Shown piece by piece: positions 19,352 to 31,110 of a stretch of 51,548 nucleotides of DNA. Under the pieces are notes generated by a model that was not told the origin of the DNA, ran no database searches, and saw nothing but the letters and a program-made list of their open reading frames with translations. This stretch comes from Puniceicoccaceae bacterium (GTDB lineage: Bacteria > Verrucomicrobiota > Verrucomicrobiia > Opitutales > Coraliomargaritaceae): contig PBYS01000006.1 of NCBI GenBank assembly GCA_002729725.1, forward strand, positions 1 through 51,548, written 5' to 3'. The position numbers and the translations under genes are program-made. Position 1 is the stretch's first letter; every line of letters begins with the position of its first letter.

Positions 19352-20089
19352 TTATTGCCCTCCTTCGCTCAGGACCGCGCCCGCCTGATACAGCTCACGG
19401 TTACTCGACTGAAATTCCGCTTTGAGCCGCACCCGAAAATCGATCAAATCGACTAGCTTCCAAGCATTCAGCCGCCACAAGCCGTCGACCTTACCTGCGT
19501 GCGCGACCCCCACGATTAGGTGACTCGCGTCATCTAGAATCTTGTTTGTCGCGCGCTTGGGCTCAAAATAGAAGGTACGGAAGCGACTACGCTCACTCCC
19601 TTGTTTGTAGACCTTCGGATCAATGTAAAAAACCCGCCCACTCGCCGAGTGCACGAAGCGTAAATCTGGATAGCCAGAACGTTGCTCCTTGCCAGAGGCA
19701 TTGGGCGGAATCGAACATTCGTAGCCCTCCAGCGCATTGAGCTGCTGTAGTAAAAAGTCTTCCACATGCCGGCTGATCTCGTTCACCCGCCCGACCGCAT
19801 GGATTGCATTCTCCGGCTTCGCCAATTCCTGCAACATCGCATCCAAGCTTGCCTCGACTTGAGCGAGCATCGCCGCATCCACCGCGTCCGAACGATCGAC
19901 GGGCAACACTCGTCGCCCCGAAACCGCCTCGGCCACCGCCGCAAAGCGAACATCTTCCAAGCGCTCCCCATCATCCAACAACCAATGCACAAAAGGCTGA
20001 ATATCTGCATTCTGTGGCTGAGGTTCAGCCGCAAAGCCACACAAATTAAAAAAAAGTCCTGCTAGAAATAGGATACTATAAGCCTTCAT
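19352..20089 (-). CDS. Secreted protein with a possible PD-(D/E)xK nuclease core
   Basis: 245 aa with a clear signal peptide (KAYSILFLAGLFFNLCGFAA, cut before EPQ). I do not recognise a named family. The C-terminal half has Glu110 in a helix (HVEDFLLQQL), Pro-Asp 141-142 at the end of a Gly-rich stretch (SGYPDLRF), a hairpin, and DPK at 157-159 (VFYIDPKVY), followed by basic residues and FEPKRATNK. Spacing and predicted secondary structure fit an E..PD..DxK restriction-endonuclease-like fold. If so this would be an exported nuclease; that is inference. It is convergent with cvfB and divergent from the gene at 20244. Confidence 0.6.
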   Translation of the reverse strand: MKAYSILFLAGLFFNLCGFAAEPQPQNADIQPFVHWLLDDGERLEDVRFAAVAEAVSGRRVLPVDRSDAVDAAMLAQVEASLDAMLQELAKPENAIHAVGRVNEISRHVEDFLLQQLNALEGYECSIPPNASGKEQRSGYPDLRFVHSASGRVFYIDPKVYKQGSERSRFRTFYFEPKRATNKILDDASHLIVGVAHAGKVDGLWRLNAWKLVDLIDFRVRLKAEFQSSNRELYQAGAVLSEGGQ

Positions 20090-20243
20090 AAATCATAAAT
20101 AGAGAGATTATCGGCAATGACTCACACGAGCACAAGAGGCTAATCGGCGCCAGAGATGTCACTAAAAGGCACAGATAGAAGCCAGTGGCAAGAAACACGG
20201 GCCAGTTGACAAGCCTACGAATGCAGCTCATTTCATCTATCGC

Positions 20244-20708
20244 ATGTCTAAAACTCTTGAACTTAAAGGCCCGATCGTGGTGGTCGCTCTCTTTTTACTG
20301 ACTGGCATCGTGGGCTCGCTTTTTATAGCATTGGGGCCCAAAGCAACGGAACGCGCCCCTGGCATCGTCCACATCGGAGTGCGCTATGCCAATGAAATGA
20401 GCCTGGCCTTTAATCAATATGGTAAAAATGGCCCCGGCGCCACCATCGAACTGATCGCCCCGGACGGTTCAGTAGTCTATACGCTCGAAAACCTGCGAAT
20501 CGGACGCAATCTAATGCCCTTGAAAGATATAACTGACGGTCCCTACACCGCGCGGCTCAGTGCTCCAGGCTATCATATGCGTGAAATCCCAATCGTGGTG
20601 GACGGACGCATGATCAATCCTCCCAAGGGAGTGCAATTCGAGAAAGGCACCCACGCCGACTATAATATGCTGGGCGTACGCTTCGAAGTGGCCGAGCCAA
20701 GCCTCTAA
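20244..20708 (+). CDS. Membrane-anchored beta-sandwich protein of unknown function (154 aa)
   Basis: A single N-terminal transmembrane anchor (GPIVVVALFLLTGIVGSLFIALG, residues ~9-31) is followed by a ~110-residue domain. The pattern ATIELIAPDGSVVYTLENLRIGRNLMPLKDITDGPYTARLSAPGYHMREIPIVVDG looks like a PEGA/carboxypeptidase-regulatory-type beta sandwich. Probably periplasm-facing. No partner is evident; it converges on the Fur-family gene. Confidence 0.6.
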   Translation: MSKTLELKGPIVVVALFLLTGIVGSLFIALGPKATERAPGIVHIGVRYANEMSLAFNQYGKNGPGATIELIAPDGSVVYTLENLRIGRNLMPLKDITDGPYTARLSAPGYHMREIPIVVDGRMINPPKGVQFEKGTHADYNMLGVRFEVAEPSL

Positions 20709-20710
20709 TC

Positions 20711-20732
20711 AAGAAAGCTAAGAGGCTTTCTT
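20711..20732. terminator. Bidirectional hairpin between convergent genes
   Basis: AAGAAAGC (20711-20718) pairs with GCTTTCTT (20725-20732) around six bases, spanning the stop codon of the Fur-family gene and ending just after the plus-strand gene. The T tails are short. Confidence 0.45.
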
Positions 20733-21206
20733 GCCACTGCGTTTGCAGATGCCTGCCGTCTGAAGTTCATCGCAACGTGCGGTCACCTGTAGGCGTTGGC
20801 TTTCGACGTTGAGCCCGAGCTTATCCGCCACCGTCTTGCCATACCACTCCATAAAGGGGGCATCAATTTCAAAAATCTTATCACAGTCCAAACATATAAC
20901 CTGAGCTTGAAAGGTGGTGGCGTTGCGATTCGCCATATAAAACTTATAATCGCGCCCCACATCTACCTCGCGGATCAGCCCACTTTCTGTAAGGATGGGA
21001 AGCGCTCGGTAAACAGTCGCGCGAGAAACCGAATCGTCGATCTCGCGTGAGCGCTCCAGCAAGTCTTCGGCGGTAAAGTGATCCGGGTGCTCATACGCAG
21101 CATCGAATATGGCCAGGCGCTGGTTGGTTACGCGCAAACCTTTACTACTGAGAAAGTCCTTAAAGGTGTCTCGAATTTCTGTGGTCGTTTTACTTTCGGC
21201 ATCCAT
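20718..21206 (-). CDS. Fur-family transcriptional regulator lacking sensory-site histidines
   Basis: 162 aa from the ATG at 21206; a longer frame to 21281 adds unrelated residues. The winged-helix half is ordinary: [27 protein letters not shown] and [21 protein letters not shown]. The first structural zinc pair is present (CLDC, C105/C108). The canonical H-H-D-H before it reads F-Q-A-Q (99-102), and the histidines expected near residues 128 and 137 are Asp/Ser. The second zinc pair is irregular (C145 and C154, no CxxC). So the dimer and DNA-binding parts look intact but the usual Fe/Mn sensing site is gone. It could sense something else or be metal-independent. Confidence 0.85.
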   Translation of the reverse strand: MDAESKTTTEIRDTFKDFLSSKGLRVTNQRLAIFDAAYEHPDHFTAEDLLERSREIDDSVSRATVYRALPILTESGLIREVDVGRDYKFYMANRNATTFQAQVICLDCDKIFEIDAPFMEWYGKTVADKLGLNVESQRLQVTARCDELQTAGICKRSGKKAS

Positions 21207-21212
21207 ATTTCT

Positions 21213-21232
21213 TATTGAGACAGTATTGAGAC
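21213..21232. promoter_or_regulatory. Direct repeat in the Fur-family gene leader
   Basis: TATTGAGAC occurs at 21213-21221 and 21224-21232, an exact nine-base direct repeat with an 11-base period (one helical turn), placed 7-26 bases upstream of the start codon. It is a candidate autoregulatory operator. It does not resemble the canonical palindromic Fur box. Confidence 0.4.
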
Positions 21233-21268
21233 TAGCGCAGCTAAGATGCAAGACTACATTCGTAATAT

Positions 21269-22321
21269 TTACCCCAGCCAATCAACACGGCTGGAATTGT
21301 TGGCCAAGGACTGCGACACCATCTCGGTAAAGGTCATATAACGCAGCCCTTGCTCGAATGAAGTGAGCTTAACAGGCACACCTGTGCGTATCGATTGCAC
21401 GAAATCTGCCTCAACCTGCCAGCCTCGGCTTTCCGCGCGAGAGAGAATGATTTTTTTCTCTTCCACCTCCCCGGCGGCCGCATAGAGCAGTTCGGTATCA
21501 TAGGTATCAAAGCGCAGGGCTCCCTTAGAGCCGTTGAGCCGAAACTCCATGCGTGGCTTGCCCGACTCGACGCTACTAAAGTGATACACTAAACGTGCAC
21601 CAGTCTGAGCAAAGCGCCCCATCACACTTAGGCTATCGGGTATTTTGACTTCTTTAAGCTCTTCAGAATCCGGATAGCTGCGTTGTGGCTGAAAGACGGC
21701 TCCATCGGCCAGCAACCAGCTAGGCTCATCTTGCACCCAACGTTCCACCGTTTCGTGCATGATGCCCATACTCATAATATTCTTACCGCTCAACGCGACA
21801 TCTTGCCGCCACGTCATAGGAGCCTCGGGATTTGCCGACTGACCACTGGTATGCACGACGCGCACCTCCAACAGTTCACCTAATTTGCCAGCTTGTAGCA
21901 TCTCGCGAATAGTCGCATCAAAGTCTAAAGAAAACGGCGCAGGCACGAGTTGAGCCACTAGTTGAGGATGCGCATGAGCAGCAGCCAACATGGCCTTTGC
22001 CTCGGCGAGATCGCATGCCATGCGAGCCTCACAAAGCACATGTTTGCCATGCTCCAACGCAGCGATGGTCGCCTCAGCATGCAGATAAGGCCAAGTGCCA
22101 ATGCAGACGGCATCAATCGCAGGGTCTTCGACCACTTCGCGCCAATCTTTAGCGACGCGCTGGATGCCGTTTTTCTTGGCGACATCTCGGGCGGATTCAA
22201 CACTGCGATTCGCCACAACAGAGAGTTCGACATTCTCTAGTTTATGAAAGCCAGGTATGTGCATTTTGCGGGTATTAGCCCCCGCCCCGATAAATCCAAT
22301 TTTTAGTTTATGCGTATCCAT
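21269..22321 (-). CDS. Gfo/Idh/MocA-type oxidoreductase with altered EKP motif
   Basis: 350 aa from the ATG at 22321 (an upstream start at 22354 is less likely). The Rossmann N-domain reads [20 protein letters not shown]. The C-terminal alpha/beta domain is of the dimeric family type. Where most members have E-K-P with a catalytic lysine, this protein reads C-E-A-R-M ([12 protein letters not shown]), so the lysine is absent. The later D-x-x-x-H block ([17 protein letters not shown]) retains a His. The substrate is probably a sugar or cyclitol derivative but is not assignable. It lies between lolD and the Fur-family gene, all on the minus strand. Confidence 0.8.
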   Translation of the reverse strand: MDTHKLKIGFIGAGANTRKMHIPGFHKLENVELSVVANRSVESARDVAKKNGIQRVAKDWREVVEDPAIDAVCIGTWPYLHAEATIAALEHGKHVLCEARMACDLAEAKAMLAAAHAHPQLVAQLVPAPFSLDFDATIREMLQAGKLGELLEVRVVHTSGQSANPEAPMTWRQDVALSGKNIMSMGIMHETVERWVQDEPSWLLADGAVFQPQRSYPDSEELKEVKIPDSLSVMGRFAQTGARLVYHFSSVESGKPRMEFRLNGSKGALRFDTYDTELLYAAAGEVEEKKIILSRAESRGWQVEADFVQSIRTGVPVKLTSFEQGLRYMTFTEMVSQSLANNSSRVDWLG

Positions 22322-22365
22322 TCGATATAAATTGTAATGCCTAAGCTGGCGCAATTGAAACCAGT

Positions 22366-23055
22366 CTAAGAAAGTTGCCCCAAATGCAATGTAAGTTGGC
22401 GCTGTGTTCGAGCCGCAAATTCAGGATTATGGGTCACCAAGACCAAGCTTTTTTGAGCCTCCCCTGCGATTTCCAGTAAGAGATCCATGACGGCCAGACC
22501 AGTGGCTTCATCCAAATTCCCTGTAGGCTCATCGGCCAAAACCAGCGGTGGATCATTAATTAAGGCGCGGGCCACGGCCACTCTCTGCCGCTCTCCGCCC
22601 GACATTTTAGTGGAACTGTGCTTAATACGTTCTTTAAGCCCCACACGCACCAGTAAAGCTTCGGCTCGCTCACGAACGCTCGAATCCACCCGCCCGGCGA
22701 TACGCGCCCCCAGCAGTACATTTTCAAGTGCATTTAATTCGGGGGCCAAATAATAGACCTGAAATACAAAGCCCATGTAGCGCGTGCGGGCCGCTGCCAA
22801 CTTCGAAAGAGAAAATTTGGTGACCTCTGCTCCCTGCCAAAAGAGCTGCCCCGCATCTGCACGCTCCAGGCCCGAAAGCACATTTAATAAAGTGGACTTA
22901 CCACTCCCGGATTCACCGCGGATACTCACGCTCTCGCCCGGCAGCAGCGCAAAGTCCACCCCTGCTAGCACTGAGATCGCGTTGTCGGCACCGGGAAATT
23001 GCTTCCCCAGCGCTTTGGCTTCAAGTAAGTATGGATTATTCACTACGGAGGGCAT
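22366..23055 (-). CDS. lolD: LolD-type ABC transporter ATPase
   Basis: 229 aa from the ATG at 23055; an earlier GTG at 23079 is possible. Walker A is GESGSGKST (47-55), the signature [15 protein letters not shown], Walker [14 protein letters not shown] and the H-loop VTHNPEFA. These belong to the MacB/LolD/FtsE subgroup. With the permease encoded immediately upstream (overlapping by 20 bases) it should power extraction of lipoproteins from the inner membrane. The substrate is inferred from family and partner. Confidence 0.88.
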   Translation of the reverse strand: MPSVVNNPYLLEAKALGKQFPGADNAISVLAGVDFALLPGESVSIRGESGSGKSTLLNVLSGLERADAGQLFWQGAEVTKFSLSKLAAARTRYMGFVFQVYYLAPELNALENVLLGARIAGRVDSSVRERAEALLVRVGLKERIKHSSTKMSGGERQRVAVARALINDPPLVLADEPTGNLDEATGLAVMDLLLEIAGEAQKSLVLVTHNPEFAARTQRQLTLHLGQLS

Positions 23056-24268
23056 CAGCGGGTTTAAGTCGTGCAGCACGCAGCGCGGGCAATAGCCCGG
23101 CCAGTGTCGAAATGACGAGCGCGAAACAAGTCACTGTGATAAAGTCGGAAGCTAAATAATGCACAGGAATTTCGTAGACATCGTACTGCCCCAGGAAGTT
23201 CGCCTGAGTATTGGTAATGTCCGTATAGAGGGAGAGTATGCCGCGACGATAGTGCAAGCATACTAAGGCCATCAACATGCCCATCACCGTGCCGAAAAAA
23301 CCAATTACGAAGCCCTGAAAACAAAAGCTGTACGCCACCTGATACGGCCGCCCGCCCATCGCGACTAATAGCCCAATTTCGCGTGTCTTTCGAATGACGG
23401 CCATCATCAGAGCGATCGCAATCGAAAACGAAGCCACCAGAATGATAAAGATAATGATAAAAGAAATCACTCGTTTCTCTTGCTCGATCACAAAAAGAAA
23501 ATCCTGATTCGACTCGATCCAGCTGACGGCATCTAAGCCGGGCCGAAGAACTTCGCGTTCCAAATCGACGCTATAATCATACGCATTCACCCCCGGGCGT
23601 AACTTGAGCACGATGCCATGCACACCATCTTCTAAACCGTAAAGCTCCTGCATCACACGCAGAGTTGTGATCATCGTATTGCCATCCACTTGAGGCGATC
23701 CTGTGCGAAAGAGCCCCACCACTTTAAATTCGCGTGGTAGTAACACCTCATCCTGCTTTAAGGCTTCCAGCATCAACGGTGTAAAGACTTCGACTGTCGA
23801 ACCCGGCCCTGCCTTGAGAGCATAGGCGAGGCCTTCGCCTAGAAAAACTCCATCATCGTCAAAGTCTTCCATATTTCCTAAAGTCAAAAATTTCTCAATG
23901 GGCACGACCTCCTCTTCGGACCAGGGATCCACTCCCCGCACAAAGGGGAACTGTGGCCGATTCTGATGCTGCAGCATAATCACGCCCTCAGCAAACGGCG
24001 ATGCCCCCAGCACTGAATCCTGCTGTAGCACAGTCTCTTGCACCGACTCCCAATCATAGATCACCTCGCTGGAGCGTATGCGAATATCCCCCTGCGTCTC
24101 GGTTAAGCGCTGGCGAATCCCCTCGCCAAAGCCATTCATCACACTCTGCACAATGATCAAAACACAGACGCCTAACATCACGCCCATGATCGACATCAGC
24201 GAGAAGAAGGAAAAGAAACGCCCAGAAGGAAACAACTGTTTCAGGGCATGGTAAAGGTACCAAGGCAT
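23036..24268 (-). CDS. lolE: LolC/LolE-family ABC transporter permease
   Basis: 410 aa with one N-terminal transmembrane helix (residues ~22-45), a large periplasmic MacB-PCD domain, and three C-terminal FtsX helices beginning near [22 protein letters not shown]. The R-K-T-R-E-I-G-L-L motif before the last helices is typical of LolC/E. Only one permease gene is present, so the exporter may act as a homodimer. It starts five bases after the ftsZ stop and overlaps lolD, so division and lipoprotein sorting genes are probably co-transcribed. Confidence 0.88.
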   Translation of the reverse strand: MPWYLYHALKQLFPSGRFFSFFSLMSIMGVMLGVCVLIIVQSVMNGFGEGIRQRLTETQGDIRIRSSEVIYDWESVQETVLQQDSVLGASPFAEGVIMLQHQNRPQFPFVRGVDPWSEEEVVPIEKFLTLGNMEDFDDDGVFLGEGLAYALKAGPGSTVEVFTPLMLEALKQDEVLLPREFKVVGLFRTGSPQVDGNTMITTLRVMQELYGLEDGVHGIVLKLRPGVNAYDYSVDLEREVLRPGLDAVSWIESNQDFLFVIEQEKRVISFIIIFIILVASFSIAIALMMAVIRKTREIGLLVAMGGRPYQVAYSFCFQGFVIGFFGTVMGMLMALVCLHYRRGILSLYTDITNTQANFLGQYDVYEIPVHYLASDFITVTCFALVISTLAGLLPALRAARLKPADALRSE

Positions 24269-24273
24269 AGTAG

Positions 24274-25548
24274 TTATTTGATCTTAATCTTAATCCCCCT
24301 CCGCATGAAGGTGGGCACGTCGAGATCTTCGTCGTTATAGTCGTTGCGGTCAGTCTTATCGAAATAGCCACGCTGGTCTTCACCATCGACGAAAGTAAAC
24401 TCATCCTGGCTCTCATCTGATGCTTTCTTCTGCAGCAGCTTTGAGGTATGAACGGGGCGCGGCGCACGGGTGTCCTGCGAGATTTCCGTCTCTAGGCCGA
24501 GCCCCGTCGTCATCACGCGCTTCGCCTTGGGCATCGATGCACGGGGCTCTGCGGGCGGTGCGACACGCGCCTCAATTTCTGCCTTAGCAAGTATGCACAG
24601 TTCGATGCTTTCGCGACGACTCTCATCGATCACCGCACCGAAGACGATATCTTCGCGCGAGCCGAAACGCTGCGTCACTTGCGTCATAATTTCATTCACC
24701 TTGGCAATGCCGAGATCTGCGCCGCCAATGATGTTAACCAAAATACGATCTAGTTGAGCGGGGCGATCTCCAAGGTGCAACAAGGGGCAAATAAACAGCT
24801 CCTCCAAGGCATCCTTCACATAGTCGCCCCCGGTCGCGGTGCCCGTGCCGAAGATCGTCTTCCCCCCTCGGGCCTGAAAGACTGAGCGTAATGAACTAAA
24901 ATCCTGATTAATGAGACCGGTCTTTAAGAGCATCGCACAGAGCGAGTTGACCCCACGCCCAATCCAACGATCTGCTACCGCAAATGCGTTGAGCACACTG
25001 GTGTCTTCATCGCCCTCCTGCAACAGCACATCATTGGGCAATGGAATCAACCCATGTACCAATTGACGCAGTTCGCCGATGCTTTCCTCTGCAATACGCT
25101 TGCGACGTGCCCCCTCAAAACTGAAGGGCAATGTTGCAAAGGCCAGCACCAATGCATTGGTCTGCACGGCCACCTCGGCCACAACCGCCGCAGCGGCGCT
25201 CCCGGTGCCACCGCCGAGCCCGACAACAATAATGATCAAGTCCGAATCGCCGACTAGACGCGAGATGCCATCGCGATCCGACTCCGCAGCTGCTCGGCCG
25301 ATTTCGACTTCGCCCCCGGCGCCGAGCCCCCGAGTCACAGAGCGGCCGATCACCAACTTCTCAGCCAGAGGCGATTGATTGAGCGCCTGTGCATCGGTAT
25401 TGATTGCAGCAAGCCGAACATCGCCCAAATCATCTAGCTTGAGCCCGACCACTGCATTGGTCCCGGCACCACCGACCCCGACGATCTTAATCTTAAGATC
25501 CGCCTGCGCTGTGTCTTGGTCAAACATTATGTCGGTCGTCGTATCCAT
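24274..25548 (-). CDS. ftsZ: Cell division GTPase FtsZ (divergent catalytic motifs)
   Basis: 424-aa tubulin homologue forming the Z ring. The N-domain has [13 protein letters not shown] and NTDAQAL. The tubulin signature reads GGGTGSA (112-118), with Ala where Gly is usual. The T7 synergy loop, normally N-x-D-x-x-D, reads NQDFSSL (214-220), so the residue equivalent to E. coli Asp212 is Ser219 while Asp216 (D209 equivalent) remains. A variable acidic linker leads to a classical C-terminal peptide [17 protein letters not shown], the binding site for FtsA. The gene follows ftsA by seven bases. Motif changes suggest altered GTP hydrolysis. Confidence 0.95.
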   Translation of the reverse strand: MDTTTDIMFDQDTAQADLKIKIVGVGGAGTNAVVGLKLDDLGDVRLAAINTDAQALNQSPLAEKLVIGRSVTRGLGAGGEVEIGRAAAESDRDGISRLVGDSDLIIIVVGLGGGTGSAAAAVVAEVAVQTNALVLAFATLPFSFEGARRKRIAEESIGELRQLVHGLIPLPNDVLLQEGDEDTSVLNAFAVADRWIGRGVNSLCAMLLKTGLINQDFSSLRSVFQARGGKTIFGTGTATGGDYVKDALEELFICPLLHLGDRPAQLDRILVNIIGGADLGIAKVNEIMTQVTQRFGSREDIVFGAVIDESRRESIELCILAKAEIEARVAPPAEPRASMPKAKRVMTTGLGLETEISQDTRAPRPVHTSKLLQKKASDESQDEFTFVDGEDQRGYFDKTDRNDYNDEDLDVPTFMRRGIKIKIK

Positions 25549-25555
25549 TTAATCG

Positions 25556-26764
25556 CTAATTAAATAAGCCCGTCAATCGGCGCAAGATCCCAGAGGGTTT
25601 GGCTTGTTGCTGGTTTTCTTCCTGGCCAGTCAATGCATAGTGCAACAAACCAAGCGTGGTGCTGTATTCTGGCACACGTAGTTCCTCGGCCACATCCTTC
25701 GGCCCCTCGGAGACCCGCGCATCTAAACCGAAACGGCGGCGGGCGGCTTCATCGATCCCCACCAACTGCGAACTCCCCCCCGTGAGCACCACTCCTGAAG
25801 CGATGTCACTCGGCTCAAACACCTCATCGGCGATCAATTGCTCTTTAATAATATCAAAAACTTCTGCTACCCGTGCTTCGATGATTTTAGTGATCGCTGC
25901 CAATGGATACTCGTGGTCGCCGATCGTCATATCTCCGAAGAGCCAGACTTTCTCTTCGCGATCTTCGCTCTCATAATACGCACGACCATTTTTTATTTTA
26001 AATTCTTCAGCACTCTTGCGTGCCACCCGCAGCCCAATACTGAGATCGTTAGTAATATGATCCCCCCCCACTGGCACCACTCCGGTCTTCACAATAAAGC
26101 CTTTACGATAGAGCACATAGTCAGTAGTGCCACCGCCCATATCAATCACCAGCGCTCCATTCTCTTTTTCGGATTCCTCGAGTAAGACCACGCCAGAGGC
26201 AATGCTCGATATAATCATATCCGACACATCCAGATCTATGCCGCGAATCACTCGCAAACTGTCACTGACTGCTTCGCTGTCTCCATGCACCGACCAATAA
26301 CCAACTTGTAATTGCCGCCCTTCCTTCGAGAGCGGGTTATCCACCGGCCGGCCATCCAATGTAAATGGGTTTTGAATGTGGTGAATGTAGGTTCGATCAC
26401 GCGGAAGCGTCCGGCGTTTCGCATCTTCCTTGGCTGCATCGATATCTGCTAAACGCACAACTCCATCTGAAGAGCTGATATTGGAACTACCAACATTAAA
26501 ATTCCCCATAAGATGGCGCCCGGTCTGGGCCAAATAAACTTCATCCACCCGTGTCTTCGCATTCGCCTCTGCCTTTAAAATAGCTGCATGCACACAATCG
26601 CTTGCCTTATCCAGATCTGTAATTTCCCCTTTCTTCACCCCCTTGGAAGAGCTCACGGCGTGCCCGATAATATTGAGACCTGCGTCCCCAAGAATCTCGC
26701 CCAAAAGTACAGCAATTTTGGACGTCCCTATTTCGACGGCGGCAACGACTCTGGATTGACTCAT
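25556..26764 (-). CDS. ftsA: Cell division protein FtsA
   Basis: 402-aa actin-fold protein that tethers FtsZ to the membrane. Phosphate-1 is [16 protein letters not shown], the second phosphate loop [14 protein letters not shown], and the adenosine motif [13 protein letters not shown]. The C-terminal [11 protein letters not shown] is the membrane-targeting amphipathic helix. I use the ATG at 26764, where the family begins; the frame extends 18 codons further up. No ftsQ or mur genes precede it, so the dcw cluster is split here. Confidence 0.94.
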   Translation of the reverse strand: MSQSRVVAAVEIGTSKIAVLLGEILGDAGLNIIGHAVSSSKGVKKGEITDLDKASDCVHAAILKAEANAKTRVDEVYLAQTGRHLMGNFNVGSSNISSSDGVVRLADIDAAKEDAKRRTLPRDRTYIHHIQNPFTLDGRPVDNPLSKEGRQLQVGYWSVHGDSEAVSDSLRVIRGIDLDVSDMIISSIASGVVLLEESEKENGALVIDMGGGTTDYVLYRKGFIVKTGVVPVGGDHITNDLSIGLRVARKSAEEFKIKNGRAYYESEDREEKVWLFGDMTIGDHEYPLAAITKIIEARVAEVFDIIKEQLIADEVFEPSDIASGVVLTGGSSQLVGIDEAARRRFGLDARVSEGPKDVAEELRVPEYSTTLGLLHYALTGQEENQQQAKPSGILRRLTGLFN

Positions 26765-26807
26765 ATTAGAAGCAAAGGATACATGATTTACCCGAGTAAA
26801 AGTGTAC

Positions 26808-26835
26808 GCATTAGGCAAATCAATCCCCTAGTCAA
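26808..26835 (-). promoter_or_regulatory. Candidate promoter of ftsA-ftsZ
   Basis: On the minus strand TTGACT (26835-26830), a 16-base spacer and TAATGC (26813-26808) form a plausible sigma-70-type promoter about 45 bases upstream of the ftsA ATG, downstream of the groEL terminator. Confidence 0.35.
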
Positions 26836-26889
26836 TATGCGATCAAATAGTTTCACAGCTCGGCACGCAGTTCAGCAAGTCGCACTAAA

Positions 26890-26919
26890 AAAAGCCCCGA
26901 CCTTTCGGTCGGGGCTTTT
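26890..26919 (-). terminator. Terminator of groES-groEL (bidirectional shape)
   Basis: AAAAGCCCCGACC (26890-26902) and GGTCGGGGCTTTT (26907-26919) form a perfect 13-base stem with loop TTTC. The minus-strand side continues in T residues, so it serves groEL, about 48 bases past its stop. The plus side also has a T-rich tail. Confidence 0.93.
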
Positions 26920-26967
26920 GCTTTAGAATGTGTTGCTTGGTGTGAGCGAATGTATCTCCACCGGAGA

Positions 26968-28632
<1,665 letters not shown>

Positions 28633-28674
28633 TTATCTTTATTTTTATATTTTAGAGTTTAATGCGGAGTGCAC

Positions 28675-28962
28675 TTATGCAATCACGCCGAGAATGCTAT
28701 CCTCATCGATCAGGATGTACTCGACACCATCTACTTTGACGGGTGTGCCGCCGTATTGAGGAAGGAGCACCTTATCGCCGACTGCGACGTTGAAAGCGAC
28801 CACGTCACCGTTGTCATCCTTCTTACCAGTGCCCAGGGCGACAACTTCTGCCTCCTGAGATTTTTCCTTAGCGGAGTCTGGGATAATGATCCCGCCGCGG
28901 ATCTGTTCGTCTTCTTCAATGCGCTTCAATAGAACGCGTTCACCGAGTGGTTTGATTTTCAT
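28675..28962 (-). CDS. groS: Co-chaperonin GroES (10 kDa)
   Basis: 95-aa lid of the GroEL chamber. [36 protein letters not shown] contains the mobile loop that docks on GroEL, and the roof-loop/[18 protein letters not shown] region follows. No CIRCE inverted repeat is present upstream, and the gap to the dnaK terminator is only about 50 bases, so the promoter lies in or very near that short A/T-rich gap. Confidence 0.97.
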   Translation of the reverse strand: MKIKPLGERVLLKRIEEDEQIRGGIIIPDSAKEKSQEAEVVALGTGKKDDNGDVVAFNVAVGDKVLLPQYGGTPVKVDGVEYILIDEDSILGVIA

Positions 28963-29011
28963 ATTTGTTTTTATGTATGTTTTTGGAGATTTATGTTTTT
29001 TAACAAAAAGC

Positions 29012-29038
29012 CGCGCTCAAACGAATGGTCTGAGCGCG
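29012..29038 (-). terminator. Terminator of dnaK
   Basis: CGCGCTCA (29012-29019) pairs with TGAGCGCG (29031-29038). On the minus strand it is followed by GCTTTTTGTT, a good T tract, 14 bases beyond the dnaK stop. Confidence 0.85.
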
Positions 29039-29051
29039 ACTTGTTAAAAGC

Positions 29052-30998
29052 TTATTTCTTGTCTTCTTCGTCGACGACTTCGAAGTCGGCATCGACAGTG
29101 TCCGCATCTTCAGCTTGCTTGGGCTCAGCACCCGCAGCAGCGTCGCCTTCTGGAGCGGCGCCGGCTTCAGCAGCCTGTGCTTTGTAGAGGTCTTCCGCGA
29201 AAGACTGCATGATTTCCATGATCTTTTCCTTAGGAGCCTTGAGAGCTTCGGCATCGGCTTCTTGATTTTCAAGAACTGCCTTCGCTTCGGCGATCGCGCC
29301 TTCGAGCTCAGTCTTCTTGTCGGCTGGGATCTTGTCGCCCATGTCGCTGATTTGCTTTTCAGCTTGGTAGACGATGTTGTCGAGTTCGTTGCGGGCTTCG
29401 ACGCTAGCCTTGAGTACTTCGTCTTCAGCAGCGTGCGCTTCGGCTTCGCGCTTCAACTTTTCAACTTCGTCCTTATCCAGACCGGAAGAACCGGAGATCG
29501 TGATCTTTTGCTCCTTACCTGTGCCTTGATCCTTAGCGCTGACGTTGAGGATACCATTGGCATCGATATCGAAAGTCACTTCAATCTGAGGTGTGCCGCG
29601 TGATGCCGCAGGGATGCCGTCGAGGCGGAAGTTACCCAGGATCTTATTATCCTTCGCCATAGGACGCTCACCTTGGAGGACTTTGATGTCCACCGCAGTT
29701 TGGTTGTCGGCGTAGGTCGAGAAAGTTTGGCTCTTTTTAGTCGGGATCGTGGTGTTACGCTCGATCATAGGCGTGGCCACTGCACCGGCAGTTTCGATCG
29801 CCAATGTAAGCGGAGTCACGTCGAGCAAGAGCACGTCGCGCACATCACCTTGTAGCACGCCGCCTTGAATCGCCGCGCCGATGGCGACAACTTCGTCGGG
29901 GTTCACACCTTGGTGCGGTGCTTTACCTGTGAGGTTTTTAGCAATCTCCACCACCTTAGGCGCACGTGTCATACCACCGACCAGCACCAGCTCGCCGATT
30001 TCGGACTTGCTATGGCCAGAATCCTTCAAGCAAGCTTCGTAAGGAGCGATGGTGCGCTGATAGAGCGAATCACAAATTTGCTCCAGCTTGGAACGTGAAA
30101 GTGTGATGTTCAGGTGCTTTGGACCTGATGCGTCTGCAGTAATGAACGGAAGGTTGATGTCGGTGCTTTGTGTTGAGGACAGAGCGATCTTAGCTTTTTC
30201 GCCCTCTTCCTTCAAGCGTTGCAGCGCCATCTTATCAGTGCGCAGGTCGATGCCATCGCTCTTCTTGAACTCAGCGATCAAGTAATCGATCAAAGCGCTA
30301 TCCCAGTTATCACCACCGAGGTGTGTGTCACCGTTGGTCGCTTTAACTTCGAAGACACCATCACCGATCTCGAGGATCGAGACGTCAAATGTGCCCCCAC
30401 CCAAGTCATACACAGCGATCACTTCGTCCTGGCCCTTATCCAGACCATACGCAAGTGCGGCTGCAGTGGGCTCATTGATGATACGCTTCACTTCCAGACC
30501 TGCAATCTGACCGGCATCCTTAGTTGCCTGACGCTGCGCATCATTAAAGTAAGCAGGCACGGTGATCACTGCTTCAGTGACTTTTTCACCGAGGTATGCC
30601 TCCGCGTCGGCCTTGAGCTTTTGCAAGACCATGGCAGAAATTTGCTCTGGCGCGAAAGTCTCTGTTTTGCCGTCTACCTCAGCTTCGATGTAAGCGTCGC
30701 CGTTTTTACCGGAGACCACTTTATAAGGAAGAGACTCGGCCTCCTCCTGCACTTCGTCGAACTTGCGGCCGATAAAACGTTTCGCCGAAAAGATCGTATT
30801 GCTCGGATTGGTCACAGCTTGACGCTTCGCCGCTTGACCGACGAGACGCTCGCCGTTCTTGGCAAATGCCACTACTGAAGGAGTCGTGCGTGCACCCTCC
30901 GAGTTTGGTATAACAACAGATTCCCCGCCTTCCATTACGGACATGCAAGAGTTCGTTGTTCCTAAGTCGATTCCAATGATTTTACCCATGCCAAACAT
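29052..30998 (-). CDS. dnaK: Hsp70 chaperone DnaK
   Basis: 648-aa Hsp70. The ATPase domain begins [15 protein letters not shown], with [19 protein letters not shown] and [15 protein letters not shown]. The substrate-binding domain starts after the linker [16 protein letters not shown]. The C-terminal lid ends in an acidic tail ([10 protein letters not shown]). The ATG at 30998 has AGGGGTG a few bases upstream, which supports it over the ATG three codons later. dnaJ and grpE are not adjacent. A 439-base gap upstream holds several repeat motifs. Confidence 0.97.
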   Translation of the reverse strand: MFGMGKIIGIDLGTTNSCMSVMEGGESVVIPNSEGARTTPSVVAFAKNGERLVGQAAKRQAVTNPSNTIFSAKRFIGRKFDEVQEEAESLPYKVVSGKNGDAYIEAEVDGKTETFAPEQISAMVLQKLKADAEAYLGEKVTEAVITVPAYFNDAQRQATKDAGQIAGLEVKRIINEPTAAALAYGLDKGQDEVIAVYDLGGGTFDVSILEIGDGVFEVKATNGDTHLGGDNWDSALIDYLIAEFKKSDGIDLRTDKMALQRLKEEGEKAKIALSSTQSTDINLPFITADASGPKHLNITLSRSKLEQICDSLYQRTIAPYEACLKDSGHSKSEIGELVLVGGMTRAPKVVEIAKNLTGKAPHQGVNPDEVVAIGAAIQGGVLQGDVRDVLLLDVTPLTLAIETAGAVATPMIERNTTIPTKKSQTFSTYADNQTAVDIKVLQGERPMAKDNKILGNFRLDGIPAASRGTPQIEVTFDIDANGILNVSAKDQGTGKEQKITISGSSGLDKDEVEKLKREAEAHAAEDEVLKASVEARNELDNIVYQAEKQISDMGDKIPADKKTELEGAIAEAKAVLENQEADAEALKAPKEKIMEIMQSFAEDLYKAQAAEAGAAPEGDAAAGAEPKQAEDADTVDADFEVVDEEDKK

Positions 30999-31110
30999 TA
31001 AGCACCCCTGATGCCATCACAGTAATTAATCCCCAACACGCTGACAGTCAGGATTATAATTAAATATCAGATCATTTCAGCATAGATTCAGACACGAAAT
31101 AAATGCCATA

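Noticed and set aside
28963..29011. CIRCE/HrcA operator before groES
   Set aside because: The TTAGCACTC-N9-GAGTGCTAA element was looked for and is absent; the gap is only about 50 bases.
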